Shown: positions 43,857 through 53,919, counted from the stretch's first letter. The stretch is DNA of 64,000 nucleotides from JAGQKC01 sp965223675 (GCA_965223675.1 OZ245013.1:3472001-3536000); one strand, 5' to 3'. Notes: generated by a model from the letters alone, not told the origin. A program made the numbers and translations.

Positions 43857-44243
43857 TTATATGCCTTGAGCAACCTTTTCGTCTTTCAAATCTGTAGGCA
43901 TGACTTTGATTGAGGATATTTCAGACTTACTGGAAATTTTTGACGCTCGCTTTTGATGCATCTTTTTAATTTCGTTTCCGACCGCTTGAAAGGCTCGCCG
44001 AATGGCCTCTTCAAACGTTTTTGCCTCCTTGCGGGCCGTGACGGTATGTCGCCTGGGAATGGTCAGTAAGACGAGAGCTTCGGCATTATCTGCCCCTTTT
44101 TTATGATGAGCATTCTTCGTTAGCGTCACGCGAGCATGAGTGATCTGAATTGAGTCATTCTCAAGAGCCGCTACACGATTTTCAATTTCGGTCTTCCAGC
44201 GAGGGGTCATCCCCACGTTGCGGCTTTCAATCTTGATGTCCAT
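43857..44243 (-). CDS. hpf: Ribosome hibernation-promoting factor / sigma-54 modulation protein family
   Basis: The 128-residue protein has the HPF beta-alpha fold: MDIKIESRNVGMTPRWKTEI, then RVTLTKNAHHKKGADNAEAL, VLLTIPRRHTVTARKEAKTF and EEAIRRAFQAVGNEIKK. It is short, without the C-terminal dimerisation domain of long HPF, with a basic tail (KMHQKRASKISSKSE). It should bind 30S or 70S ribosomes in stationary phase. A strong GAGGAGG precedes the ATG. It is not next to rpoN here. Confidence 0.85.
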   Translation of the reverse strand: MDIKIESRNVGMTPRWKTEIENRVAALENDSIQITHARVTLTKNAHHKKGADNAEALVLLTIPRRHTVTARKEAKTFEEAIRRAFQAVGNEIKKMHQKRASKISSKSEISSIKVMPTDLKDEKVAQGI

Positions 44244-44554
44244 GAAACCTCCTCATTTTCCCGTAAAAATATGAACAATCTTTCTCGTATAAATATTTTC
44301 GGGTAAATAGAGAACGACCTTAATGCACCGTTCATATAGTGTAGAAATTTCAGAACTTTCTGTCAAAATTTATTTGAAAATAAGACATTTTTTGAGCTGG
44401 AAGATACAATATAATGTGAGCCTAACCTGATCATGATATTCTTTAACATGTAACATTTTTCATAGATGTCGGACCTTATTTTAGGACTTTGTAACGGGGA
44501 AATTAAAAAAATTAGTAGGCTGATCAACAGTATGGCATCATTAAGGAGGGCATC
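44244..44554. promoter_or_regulatory. Divergent AT-rich intergenic region, hpf / msrB
   Basis: These 311 AT-rich bases must hold promoters for both genes. An imperfect inverted repeat CCCGTAAAAATAT/ATATTTTCGGG (44260-44303) lies close to the hpf start. AAGGAGGG precedes msrB. No small gene is seen. Confidence 0.45.
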
Positions 44555-45055
44555 ATGAATATTAATCGCAGAAATTTATTTAAAGTAGGACTCGTGCTTA
44601 GCGCAGCCTTCGTTGCGAAAGCAACAGGAATTGGATCTGTGGGGGCAAAGGAAATGTCCGAAACCTTTGAGGTTATGAAATCTGATGAAGAGTGGAAAGC
44701 GATACTCACGCCGATGCAATATCAAGTGCTTCGGCAGGAAGCAACGGAGCCCCCATTTAGTAACGCCTATCATAATAATAAGGCAAAAGGGATCTATGAA
44801 TGCGCAGGATGCCAGTTGCGCTTGTTCTCTTCTGAAGAGAAATATGACAGCAAAACAGGATGGCCAAGCTTCTGGCAACCTGTATCGGATAATGCTGTAA
44901 AAACCAAAACTGATTGGAAATTGTTGTATCCTAGGACGGAATGCCACTGTCGACGATGTGGCGGCCATCTCGGACATATTTTTGATGATGGGCCTCAACC
45001 GACCGGTCTTCGCTATTGCATAAATTCGGCGGCACTCAATTTTGTTTCTGCTTAA
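44555..45055 (+). CDS. msrB: Exported peptide-methionine (R)-S-oxide reductase
   Basis: The 166-residue protein has a twin-arginine-like signal (NRRNLFKVGLVLSAAFVA) followed by an MsrB domain. Zinc Cys pairs are CAGC and CRRC, TGWPSFWQP is conserved, and the catalytic Cys lies in LRYCINSAALNFV. It reduces methionine-R-sulfoxide in envelope proteins, here probably via Tat export (a TatA-like protein is encoded at 9975). A resolving Cys could not be assigned with certainty. It is convergent with the CHASE2 gene, sharing about 20 bases at the ends. Confidence 0.93.
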   Translation: MNINRRNLFKVGLVLSAAFVAKATGIGSVGAKEMSETFEVMKSDEEWKAILTPMQYQVLRQEATEPPFSNAYHNNKAKGIYECAGCQLRLFSSEEKYDSKTGWPSFWQPVSDNAVKTKTDWKLLYPRTECHCRRCGGHLGHIFDDGPQPTGLRYCINSAALNFVSA

Positions 45056-47678
45056 GGGTTGATTTTTCGAAGTGTTGTCGGATCAGCACCTCAATAGCAG
45101 GGAAATGTCGTTCAGGAATATTGCGCATTCGTTTACGACAGTCTGAAAGTGCAAGCTCTTTGGTTGCATTCCGCGAAGTCGAAGCCAGCAGGTTTCGATA
45201 ATATTCACCTAATTTGAGTTCTACAATCTTCACCAAAGAAGCATTCCCTGCCAGCTCAACGGCAGCCTCATGAACGTTCCCGGCATGATCCACCAGAGAT
45301 CGAAACCCCAGTCCTTTCAATCGTTGAGTGACCGTGCTTCTATCCCACTCTAAGGCCTTTGCCGTTGCCTGCATATCAAATCCATGCTTTCGCAGCATGG
45401 ACAGCACGAATTCATCCTCCCGCTGAGCTATCTCTTCTTTTCCACCAATACGCGTGGAGTCGACATCCGTCATATTAGAGATGAGGCTCACACTAGCCCT
45501 CACAGCACTTGGCAAGCGAAGGTCTTGTTCAGTCAGAATACCCTTCTCGGAAAGAGCGACGGCTTGAGCTAACGTTTGTCGAAGTTCCCGCACGTTCCCA
45601 GGCCATCTATAGGCTTGAATAGCCTCTAGAGCTCCCTGTGCGACTTGAACGGGTTCTCGTCCTTTGCTTTCTGACAGATCGTCCATAATTCTCTCAACCA
45701 GTAAGTTGATATCTTCTTGCCCCCGTTCTCGAAGTGGTGGAAGATTGATAATAAAACTTCGAAGCCGGTAATAAAGATCTTCTCGGTACTGTCCGGTCTC
45801 CATCGCCTGGCTCAGGTCTCTATTCGTCGCGGCAATAATTCGAATATCAATCCGTGTTGGGCTTGACTGGCCGACACGGTAAAACTCGCCACTTTCGAGT
45901 ACCCTTAACAATTTGGCTTGAAGATCAAGGGGTAATTCTCCTACTTCATCCAAAAACACACTCCCGCGATCGGCCGTCTCAAGGAACCCTCGTCGACTGA
46001 TCGCACCAGTGAATGCACCTTTGACATGACCGAACAATTCGCTTTCGAATAATTCCGGGCGAATGGCCGCCATATTGACCGATACAAAGGGGTCTTGAGC
46101 TCTGTTGCTTAATCGATGAACGGCTCGAGCAAACAGTTCTTTTCCTGTTCCGGTTTCACCAAGGATGAGGATCGGACTGTCAGTGACAGCGGCTTTTTTG
46201 AGTTCTTGAAATGTTTTTAACAGAGCCGGAGAACAGGTGAAGATCCCAAAGGTCTCTGCTTCCTTCTGGAGCTTTTGTTGTTCAAAGTCAGGAAGTTGAG
46301 GCAGAACTTTGTTCGGGGCTGGCTGGACTTTGCGCAATTGATTCAATTCATGTTGAAGCATTTCCATTCTGTGGCGGACATCTTCAGCTTCTGTCTCGGC
46401 TTTCTGCAATTGCTTGCGTGTTTCATCTTCCGTTGTCGACAAGCTTTGATATTTTTGCGAGGCATACTCGGCATGTTCTTTCGCTTCCTCGAGTTTGTCT
46501 TCCAGCCCTTCAACGAGCAATTCCTTCTTGGCTAAATTTTCTTGCATAGCGGCAAGTTTCCCACCCACATCCTTAATTTGTGCACGAATTCTTTTTCGTT
46601 TTATATACAGTGGCCAAACGATTATGCCTATCAATGTACTCGCGATTGCGATAGCTGAACTTATGTAGGGCCAGACAGTTCCAGTCGCGACAAACGCCAT
46701 TGCATTCAGACCAAAATAGCTTGTGATGATGATTCCAACCACCGCCCATCCCCCAATATCCCTCCTCCATGAACCCATCAGTGCAATGAGAAAGACCACG
46801 CCAAATGTTTGTAGTACCCAAGATTTCCCTGAAGGCTTCTTAAGCCAGGAATGTGTGAGCGCTGTATGCAAGAGGTTGGCATGAACGAAACCCAGTGGAG
46901 CGGCGGTTTCCAGTGGGGTAGCTACTTTTGGTGAATTCTCGGTGACTGGAAACATCATCACAATTTTTCCCTGAACAAGCGTCGCAAGCTTTGCCTCATC
47001 CCTTCTTTGAATAACGTTGAACAACTCGATGAACGTATGGGTCGGAAAAGGGTGAGCAGTCCATCGGCCGACAAAAGAAACCAAACCCTGGTCAGGTAAC
47101 TCAAGAGAATCTGCATTGTTGTATGCTGATGCAATGGCAAGTCCAAATGGCAAATGACTGAAATCATTGGACATCTGTTTTGATAAGAGTCCACGAAATA
47201 TTCCATCATCGTCAGCGTTGAGCATGAGCCATCCTGTCGTTCGAGCTTCTTCAGCAAACAGGGGCTGAATGGATGATGGATACACGACATTTCCTGCTTG
47301 TCTGGTGGCTTCGAGAAGCTGAGCATTTCCAAGGACGTCCCCACATTCTGGGGGGTTAGGCACTTCGAAACGTACGGCAGGTGCGATCACGGAAGCTCCA
47401 GCTTTATGCATCGCAGTGATCGTACTTGCCATTATTGAGGAGTTCCACCTCCGATTTCCGCATGACACAGGATCTTGTTCGTCAAGTGTGAAGATAACGA
47501 TTGATGGGTCTACAGAGACGGGTAACTTCGACTTCACATGCCAATCATATGATGCGACGTCTAGTTGCGGAAACAGGAGTGAGAAGCCATACCCACCTAG
47601 CATACCCGTAAGGCCCAACAGTAACCCAACAGTCGCGATGGTCACGGCACTCTCTTGTACGGTGCTATGAGCGGCCAA
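45036..47678 (-). CDS. CHASE2 sensor-sigma54 activator fusion (AAA+, Fis HTH)
   Basis: The 880-residue protein starts at TTG 47678 after GGAGAG. It has an N-terminal TM helix and a CHASE2-type extracytoplasmic domain (SVDPSIVIFTLDEQDPVSCG, ATRQAGNVVYPSSIQPLF). Three TM helices and a long coiled coil follow (LAAMQENLAKKELLVEGLED and onward). The sigma54 AAA+ domain has Walker A LILGETGTGKELFARAV, GAFTGA and LDEVGELPLDLQAKLLRVLE. The C-terminus has a Fis-type helix (MLRKHGFDMQATAKALEWDR). It therefore senses outside and drives sigma54 promoters directly, without a kinase. A TPR gene lies 26 bases upstream. Confidence 0.92.
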   Translation of the reverse strand: MAAHSTVQESAVTIATVGLLLGLTGMLGGYGFSLLFPQLDVASYDWHVKSKLPVSVDPSIVIFTLDEQDPVSCGNRRWNSSIMASTITAMHKAGASVIAPAVRFEVPNPPECGDVLGNAQLLEATRQAGNVVYPSSIQPLFAEEARTTGWLMLNADDDGIFRGLLSKQMSNDFSHLPFGLAIASAYNNADSLELPDQGLVSFVGRWTAHPFPTHTFIELFNVIQRRDEAKLATLVQGKIVMMFPVTENSPKVATPLETAAPLGFVHANLLHTALTHSWLKKPSGKSWVLQTFGVVFLIALMGSWRRDIGGWAVVGIIITSYFGLNAMAFVATGTVWPYISSAIAIASTLIGIIVWPLYIKRKRIRAQIKDVGGKLAAMQENLAKKELLVEGLEDKLEEAKEHAEYASQKYQSLSTTEDETRKQLQKAETEAEDVRHRMEMLQHELNQLRKVQPAPNKVLPQLPDFEQQKLQKEAETFGIFTCSPALLKTFQELKKAAVTDSPILILGETGTGKELFARAVHRLSNRAQDPFVSVNMAAIRPELFESELFGHVKGAFTGAISRRGFLETADRGSVFLDEVGELPLDLQAKLLRVLESGEFYRVGQSSPTRIDIRIIAATNRDLSQAMETGQYREDLYYRLRSFIINLPPLRERGQEDINLLVERIMDDLSESKGREPVQVAQGALEAIQAYRWPGNVRELRQTLAQAVALSEKGILTEQDLRLPSAVRASVSLISNMTDVDSTRIGGKEEIAQREDEFVLSMLRKHGFDMQATAKALEWDRSTVTQRLKGLGFRSLVDHAGNVHEAAVELAGNASLVKIVELKLGEYYRNLLASTSRNATKELALSDCRKRMRNIPERHFPAIEVLIRQHFEKSTLKQKQN

Positions 47679-47704
47679 TGATCTCTCCGGTTTGTGGAGG
47701 AAGG

Positions 47705-49696
47705 TTAGGGGTGACAGACCTGTTCCCAGGTTTGTATTTTTTCAGAATCACGCAGATCTTCATACAGGGATACTTTTTTCAAGAATGCACAGGAGTCTGA
47801 ATTCTTCTCTCGGGCAGTTTGAATAAAATAATCAAGAATACGTTCGTCATACGCATGCAATTTCCCGTCGATCCCGCTCAAATATAACCGTTCAAGTTTT
47901 CTGTGCGCTAAGTCATCTAATGCCAATGCTTCTTGAATTAATACAGGGACGGCCTCGGAAATTCGTCCGTGTTGAATGAGTTGATAGCCTAGGCTTTGAT
48001 CAAAGGGATACCCATCAATGTTTCGAACAGTTTGTCGAATCGACCGACGAATCAGCAAAAACCCAGTCAGAATTTCCTGTTTCTGTGATGAAGAAAGTTG
48101 ATCATGAGCGAGTTGACGTCGAAGTTCAGAGAGTTTCTCGTTCGCATGACGTCCAACTTCAGACGAGGAAAGAGCCGAAGAAGCTCGCGCCCACCAAATC
48201 ATCGCCATCGGTATATTTTGGTCAACTCCACTCCCGTTAGCATACATTGAAGCCAAAAGACCTTGCGCATCTTCAATTCCCGCCTTCGCCGCAATTTGTA
48301 ATGGTGCAATGGCAGCTTCTGATCGATTTTGAGCACGCAGCATCACTCCAAGATGATACGAAGCATCAGGAAATTGTGGTTCAAGCTCAGTGGCTTGACG
48401 CAACGATTCGATGGCTTGTGTGACGTCACCCATTTGATATTGTACTTTTCCCAAACTGAAAAAGGCTTTTGCCCAAGATGGTTCGAGTTCTACCGTCTTT
48501 TGAAAATGCGTTAACCCTATTTCCCACTTCTTTGCCAGCATAGAGAGAGTGCCAAGCTGATAATGAGCTTCGGCCCATTCTGGCTGAAGCGCGACGGTTT
48601 GTCGTAATTCCCTCAGTGCTCCTCGTATATCTCCCATCATGAAGAGGGCTAACCCGGTGTTATAGTGAAGGTGTGCTGCCGCAGAATCGGCGGGATGAGT
48701 TTGGAGCGCTTCTCGCCATTCACGCACGGCCTTATCCCAATGTCCAAGATTCGCCCATGTCGCACCTAACATCTGTCGCGCGGTTAACGATTCAGGGTGG
48801 ATAGCCAGAACTTTTTGAAACGGTTCTAAGGCTTTGTGCCATTCGCCTTTGCTGTAGAACGCCATGCCAAGATTGAAATGGGCTTCCGGAAGATCAGCGT
48901 CGAGTGTGATGGCCTGTCGAAAGGCTTTTATCGCTAAAGCCACATCACCTTCTATTAAACGAATTAAGCCAAGATTCGCGTGGGTTTTTGAGAGTCCTGG
49001 CTGTAGCTCAAGCGCTGTGTGCCATGATGTTTCAGCTAAACGAAATTCACGATTTTCATAATAGGCGACTCCTAACTGATGATGAGCCATAGCCCAGTTG
49101 GGACGCCACGAAAGCGTTTGATGAAGTTTTGCAATGGCTTGAAGGGCGCGGCCTTGCGCTAAATATCCTAAGCCTTCAGCATAGTGCGCTTCAGCAAAGT
49201 TTGGTTGAATTCGCTGCGCGGATTCCCATTCAGTCATCGCTCGATCGAGGCGACCCTGCTGAAGCAACGCCACACCATAATTGTAGGACACAAGCGCGGA
49301 GATATGGTATTGTACTGGCACGGCATCTGGATCTAGACGTTGCGCTTGAGACCATGCCGCGATCGCTCCCGTTAGGTCTCCATTCTTTGCGAGCGCCACA
49401 CCGAGATTATGATATGCATCCGCATAGCCTGACCGTAAGCGGGCCGCCTCTTGAAATTCATCAATAGCGATTTCTAATTCATTGGTCAAAAAGAAATCGA
49501 TTCCCAGGCGAAGATGGGCCTCCGCTTGTTCATCTTGCTCTGAGAAATTACTGTCAGAAGTTTGGGCCTGAAGCAATTGAGGTGAAAGACTTGCCAATAC
49601 TATAGACAGTAAAACGATCACGTTCTTTTTGATGTCAATTCGAAAAATAAAGAAGCCTATGGAATGCAGTATAACGTTCATCAGTGGGGTATACAC
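47705..49696 (-). CDS. Large TPR-repeat exported protein
   Basis: The 663-residue protein starts at GTG 49696 or ATG 49681, with a hydrophobic export segment (VIVLLSIVLASLSPQLLQA). About 12 TPR units follow (EAHLRLGIDFFLTNELEIAI, AYHNLGVALAKNGDLTGAIA, AEAHYQLGTLSMLAKKWEIG), then a Sel1-like unit (GSGVDQNIPMAMIWWARA). It is predicted periplasmic. It is co-transcribed with the CHASE2-sigma54 gene (26 bases apart), so it may present a signal to that sensor or be its partner (inference). No enzyme domain is seen. Confidence 0.88.
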   Translation of the reverse strand: MYTPLMNVILHSIGFFIFRIDIKKNVIVLLSIVLASLSPQLLQAQTSDSNFSEQDEQAEAHLRLGIDFFLTNELEIAIDEFQEAARLRSGYADAYHNLGVALAKNGDLTGAIAAWSQAQRLDPDAVPVQYHISALVSYNYGVALLQQGRLDRAMTEWESAQRIQPNFAEAHYAEGLGYLAQGRALQAIAKLHQTLSWRPNWAMAHHQLGVAYYENREFRLAETSWHTALELQPGLSKTHANLGLIRLIEGDVALAIKAFRQAITLDADLPEAHFNLGMAFYSKGEWHKALEPFQKVLAIHPESLTARQMLGATWANLGHWDKAVREWREALQTHPADSAAAHLHYNTGLALFMMGDIRGALRELRQTVALQPEWAEAHYQLGTLSMLAKKWEIGLTHFQKTVELEPSWAKAFFSLGKVQYQMGDVTQAIESLRQATELEPQFPDASYHLGVMLRAQNRSEAAIAPLQIAAKAGIEDAQGLLASMYANGSGVDQNIPMAMIWWARASSALSSSEVGRHANEKLSELRRQLAHDQLSSSQKQEILTGFLLIRRSIRQTVRNIDGYPFDQSLGYQLIQHGRISEAVPVLIQEALALDDLAHRKLERLYLSGIDGKLHAYDERILDYFIQTAREKNSDSCAFLKKVSLYEDLRDSEKIQTWEQVCHP

Positions 49697-49920
49697 TGGA
49701 ATGTCAGGTTCCGTTTGAAAGAACAGCAGAGAACAAAATCTCTCGCGGGCTTGTTTTCAATGTATAAGGAAATTGAAGAAAATGGAAGGGTAAATCTTAC
49801 ATATATACACGTATAGGTAGCTGCTAGCCCGTTCAATGACCGTTTTGCTGAAACGGCATGAGATCAAGGGGAGTTATACGTCATCTTGTAGGCAGAGTAT
49901 AAGGGATAGGGATAATGCTA

Positions 49921-50424
49921 TCAGTGGCTTACTTTTTTGACAATTCTATACTTGGGAGGTGAGGTGGTGGAAGGCATTTTGATTGGATTCGAAGTGCCAG
50001 TTTGTTTCGCCATAAAGATAAATCTGTTTAATTGCTCGTGCTCGTCCTTGCCCACTGTGATGACGGCAATTTCGAATTGATAGCCCACATCTCGTTTTTC
50101 TCCAAAACGTACATTTTTTATCCATGTAGAACTTTTGGGGTTGACCTTGACGACCCCCTGTGGCCACCAAAGGTCTTCAAATCCTCTGATTCGGTGAACC
50201 AAAATCCAAAGAAAATTATCTTTTGGCATGATGGCCGTGCCTTTGAGAGCCGTTCTCATTCCCACTTCCTGTCCATCACCTGATGGTTCGATGATATCTA
50301 CTTTTATACGAGACTGGGCTGACAGGATAGTTGATACCAGCAAAGAAATTAATATCGTCGTAAGAAAGCCCCAAACGTATTTGGACCAAGATTTCGTTCT
50401 AGCGATCATCATGTTAAACCTCAT
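49921..50424 (-). CDS. Hypothetical exported protein
   Basis: The 167-residue protein has an N-terminal TM or signal segment (VWGFLTTILISLLVSTILSA). The mature part appears beta-rich (DIIEPSGDGQEVGMRTALKG, FLWILVHRIRGFEDLWWPQG, KVNPKSSTWIKNVRFGEKRD). It matches no family that I recognise but resembles small exported domains with a conserved WW/WPQG surface. The basic C-terminus (PPKYRIVKKVSH) may be cytosolic if the helix is retained. It is a single gene. Confidence 0.6.
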   Translation of the reverse strand: MRFNMMIARTKSWSKYVWGFLTTILISLLVSTILSAQSRIKVDIIEPSGDGQEVGMRTALKGTAIMPKDNFLWILVHRIRGFEDLWWPQGVVKVNPKSSTWIKNVRFGEKRDVGYQFEIAVITVGKDEHEQLNRFIFMAKQTGTSNPIKMPSTTSPPKYRIVKKVSH

Positions 50425-50740
50425 TAAGATACAAATTTCTTCGAGTCATAGGTTTATAATCATAAGAAATACGGATATAAGAATTCGTAGGTATGACTAG
50501 ACTCAAATTGCCGGCAATGAATTATGACACGTATAAGAGTTTGGAATAGTATATGCGTGTACGTCAACTTACAAACCGCAAATTATGAGCGGACACAATT
50601 TCGTCATTCTTTGTCTGCCATTGACCAATGATCTTTCGGATTTAGGCGTCGCGTTGTCAAGAGGGTTGATGAAATCCACGCACAAGAGTGGACTGCCTTA
50701 TCATGTGTCCGTTGCCAATGTATATGTATAAAGGAAAACC
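50425..50740. promoter_or_regulatory. Intergenic region ahead of the SulP gene
   Basis: These 316 bases separate the minus-strand hypothetical gene and the SulP gene. I see no small gene or clear operator. AAAGGA lies shortly before the SulP ATG. Promoters for both directions must be here. Confidence 0.35.
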
Positions 50741-52411
50741 ATGACGTCAAAACTTATCCACGGCCTACACTTTAATAATCTGCGAGGCGACTTCTTTGGC
50801 GGAGTTGTGGCCGCAGTCATCGCACTTCCCCTGGCCTTAGCTTTTGGCGTGGCTTCGGGAGCTGGAGCTGTCGCTGGCCTATATGGAGCGATTTTTGTTG
50901 GATTCTTTGCCGCCATGCTTGGAGGAACTCCGGCCCAAGCTTCGGGTCCCACCGGACCTATGACCGTCGTCTTCGCCGGCATGTTTACTATGTTTTCCGA
51001 CAAACCCGATTTGGTTTTCACGACTGTCATCATGGGAGGAGGCATTCTCATTGTAATGGGATTTCTTGGCGTAGGGCGATACATCAGTTTAGTTCCCTAT
51101 CCCGTAATTTCAGGGTTTATGAGTGGGATTGGCGCGATCATCATTATCCTGCAAATTGCTCCTCTCTTAGGACACAAAACCAGTGGAGGTGTCGTCGCGA
51201 ATCTGGCAGCACTTCCTCACGTGATGAGTACGCCCATGACTCAGGCGGCAATTCTTGGGTTCCTGGCGCTCGCTATCGTGTATTTCACTCCAAACATTAT
51301 AGGAAAAGTGATCCCTCCATCATTGCTGGCCTTACTCGTGTGCACTCCAGCTGCCTTGTACTTTTTCCCGGAAGCTCCAGTCATTGGCGACATTCCACAG
51401 GGGTTTCCATCGATGCTCATGCCCACATTTCGTCTCGATGCATTAATGGTCATGATTGAGGAAGCTTTCGTCATTGCATTCCTTTGCGCGATCGATAGTC
51501 TTCTGACATCACTGGTCTGTGACAATATGACGAGAACTCAACATGATTCAAATCGAGAACTTATTGGCCAAGGAATTGGCAATATGGTAGCCGGACTGTT
51601 TGGCGGTCTACCTGGAGCAGGTGCGACCATGCGTTCGGTCGCAAATATTCGTTCAGGTGGGCGCACGCCGTTATCCGGGATGTTGATGGGGATAGTCCTC
51701 CTGGCAACTCTTCTCTGGTTAGGCCCGCTTGCGGAACAAATTCCTTTGGCAGTCCTCGCGGGAATATTGCTCAAGGTAGGTATCGATATCATTGATTGGC
51801 GATTCCTTCGCCATGTCTTTCAAGCACCCCGTACCGATGTCATGATTATGGCTGTTGTCTTATTCATCACTGTGGCGGTTGACCTGATTACCGCCGTTGG
51901 GGTGGGAGTCGTACTCGCGAGTATCTTGTTCGTGAAAGAGATGGCTGATCTTGAGCTTGCCAACATGCGCATTATTACTGAAGAACATCCGGAGATACCC
52001 CTCACTCCAGAGGAAAACGCAATCTTGGAAAGAAATACCGGAAAGATCGTGCTTATTCATGTGGATGGCCCGATGAGCTTCGGCTCCGCCAAAAACATGG
52101 TACGCCGGCTAGAAACCGTCCCGGGTCTGAAAGAATTTACCAGTTGTGTGTTGGACTTATCAGATGTGCCGGCGATTGACGGCACCTCGGCGATAGCTAT
52201 TGAAGATATGCTACGGATCGTCCGGGCCCATAAACAGCATCTCTTCTTTGTGGGCATGCAACCCCATGTCACCGAAGTGCTGGACGGCTTAGGAGTCCTC
52301 TCCAAGATTCGTCCAGGTCATCGTTATGCCGAACGACTCGATGCGCTTCGCCACGCAGCTCAAGCTGCCGGGTCGACTCACCCTGATGATCGACCACTCA
52401 CACAAGCGTAA
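50741..52411 (+). CDS. SulP family inorganic anion transporter
   Basis: The 556-residue protein has ten to twelve TM helices, starting with DFFGGVVAAVIALPLALAFG, the SulP signature PTGPMTVVFAGMF, and FGGLPGAGATMRSVANIRSG. A cytoplasmic STAS domain at about 425-535 (IVLIHVDGPMSFGSAKNMVR, VLDLSDVPAIDGTSAIAIED) completes the architecture. Substrates of the family include sulfate, bicarbonate and other anions; none is resolved here. A sodium/solute symporter gene follows, with only about 75 bases between them, and the two may form an operon. Confidence 0.93.
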   Translation: MTSKLIHGLHFNNLRGDFFGGVVAAVIALPLALAFGVASGAGAVAGLYGAIFVGFFAAMLGGTPAQASGPTGPMTVVFAGMFTMFSDKPDLVFTTVIMGGGILIVMGFLGVGRYISLVPYPVISGFMSGIGAIIIILQIAPLLGHKTSGGVVANLAALPHVMSTPMTQAAILGFLALAIVYFTPNIIGKVIPPSLLALLVCTPAALYFFPEAPVIGDIPQGFPSMLMPTFRLDALMVMIEEAFVIAFLCAIDSLLTSLVCDNMTRTQHDSNRELIGQGIGNMVAGLFGGLPGAGATMRSVANIRSGGRTPLSGMLMGIVLLATLLWLGPLAEQIPLAVLAGILLKVGIDIIDWRFLRHVFQAPRTDVMIMAVVLFITVAVDLITAVGVGVVLASILFVKEMADLELANMRIITEEHPEIPLTPEENAILERNTGKIVLIHVDGPMSFGSAKNMVRRLETVPGLKEFTSCVLDLSDVPAIDGTSAIAIEDMLRIVRAHKQHLFFVGMQPHVTEVLDGLGVLSKIRPGHRYAERLDALRHAAQAAGSTHPDDRPLTQA

Positions 52412-52485
52412 TCTTGTCATTATTAGAATGAGGAAAAGTTATTTCTGCTTTTGATGTTTCTATTGTTGGTATCTATATCGTTGGG

Positions 52486-53919
52486 ATGTTGATCATTGGC
52501 GTATGGACGTCACGATATATTCATTCTTTCGTTGATTTTGCGTTAGCCGGTAGAAAACTCACGGCCCCTCTTCTTGTTGGAACGTTAGTCGCAACCTACT
52601 ATGGCCTGGATGTCACGTTTGGATCATCAGAAACAGCATTTCTTGAAGGCATCTCCACATTCTTCGTGTATTCATTCCCCTTCTATGTGGCATATATTGC
52701 CGTAGCGTTAGCTATCGCTCCCCGTCTTGCTAATTTACCAGTAAAGTCTTTGCCGGAGACCTGCGCCTATTTCTACGGTCATGGCGTTCGTCTGCCGGCT
52801 ACATTTGCTACGACCATATACAGCCTTCCCATCCTCTCGATTGCTGGGCTCGGGCTTGTAGGACATGTGTTCTTTGAATTGGATCCCGTGATTGCAGGAT
52901 TGATTGGAGCCAGTATTGCCGCCACGTACACTCTTCTGGGAGGCCTCCTTGCAGATACGCTCACTGATACGATTCAGTTTCTCGCGATGTGTCTCACGCT
53001 TTCGTGTGCAGCATTGATCGGGATGATGAATATCGGATCTATTGAATCTATTCAATCATCAATGAACCCCATGATTTTTGAACCGCTAGGATCATTGTCT
53101 CTAACGGACATCGTCATTTATTCGACGGTGGCCCTCTCTCCTCTTGTCGACCCAGCTTTTTATCAACGGATCTTTGCTGCTGAGTCAGCAAAAACAATCA
53201 AGAGGGCGTTGTTGCTGAGCACCATCTTTTGGATCGCCTTTGACTGGGCGGTTATTTATCTGGGAATTATCGGGAAGTACATGGTCGATCAGGGCCTACT
53301 CTTACAAACGATTGACGAAACGGAAGTTTTGCTTCATGTCACGACATATCTCCTCCCATCGGGTCTCTTAGGTCTATTCGTTGCGGGAATCATTGCGACG
53401 GCGATGTCAACGGTCGATTCGTACGCGCTGATCGCCGCTTCGAGCGTTGTGTATGATGGGTGGCATGCGTTTCGAGAAAATGGCCTAACGGAACGACAAT
53501 TGATCCTCTTTACGAGAATTGGCATTGTTCTCATGGTTGTCTTGGCTCTCATTCTCTCCTATCGCTTTGAACGGTTTCGGGATGGCTGGATTTTTATGGC
53601 CTCAATTCTCGTATCCTCTGTGTTTGTCCCATTGATTGCTGGATTGTTTTGTCAACACCGAGGACGGAGGTCTGGGACCTGGAGTTGCTGGACAGGGTTT
53701 CTTTCTGCAGCTGGTCTATTCTTACTGTTTGAAATTTTCGGAACGTACCATGGTCATCTAGAAACCCAGATCCTCGCTATTCCTCGATATGATCTGTTCT
53801 TTCAACGTGAACACCTTCTTTTGGTAACTCTTCCGTTGTGTGTATGTGCATTTGGCCTCGGTTATGTCTTTGATCGTATAGCGAAATCAAATGGTATTGA
53901 GCCGAAGAGAATTGACTGA
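52486..53919 (+). CDS. Sodium/solute symporter (SSS) family protein
   Basis: The protein of about 477 residues has some 12-13 TM helices and SSS features: FALAGRKLTAPLLVGTLVAT, YSFPFYVAYIAVALAIAPRL, and the mid-sequence GLFVAGIIATAMSTVDSYAL that holds sodium ligands. ATG 52486 cuts into the expected first helix. The frame is open from 52432 and reads ISAFDVSIVGIYIVGM, the normal SSS N-terminus, after GAGGAAAA, so an ATT start at 52441 is likely (see findings). The substrate is unknown. A small accessory-like ORF follows. Confidence 0.88.
   Translation: MLIIGVWTSRYIHSFVDFALAGRKLTAPLLVGTLVATYYGLDVTFGSSETAFLEGISTFFVYSFPFYVAYIAVALAIAPRLANLPVKSLPETCAYFYGHGVRLPATFATTIYSLPILSIAGLGLVGHVFFELDPVIAGLIGASIAATYTLLGGLLADTLTDTIQFLAMCLTLSCAALIGMMNIGSIESIQSSMNPMIFEPLGSLSLTDIVIYSTVALSPLVDPAFYQRIFAAESAKTIKRALLLSTIFWIAFDWAVIYLGIIGKYMVDQGLLLQTIDETEVLLHVTTYLLPSGLLGLFVAGIIATAMSTVDSYALIAASSVVYDGWHAFRENGLTERQLILFTRIGIVLMVVLALILSYRFERFRDGWIFMASILVSSVFVPLIAGLFCQHRGRRSGTWSCWTGFLSAAGLFLLFEIFGTYHGHLETQILAIPRYDLFFQREHLLLVTLPLCVCAFGLGYVFDRIAKSNGIEPKRID

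Noticed and set aside
50701..51084. Minus-strand 127-codon frame
   Set aside because: Antisense to the SulP gene; low-complexity Pro/Ala/Thr sequence typical of shadow frames.
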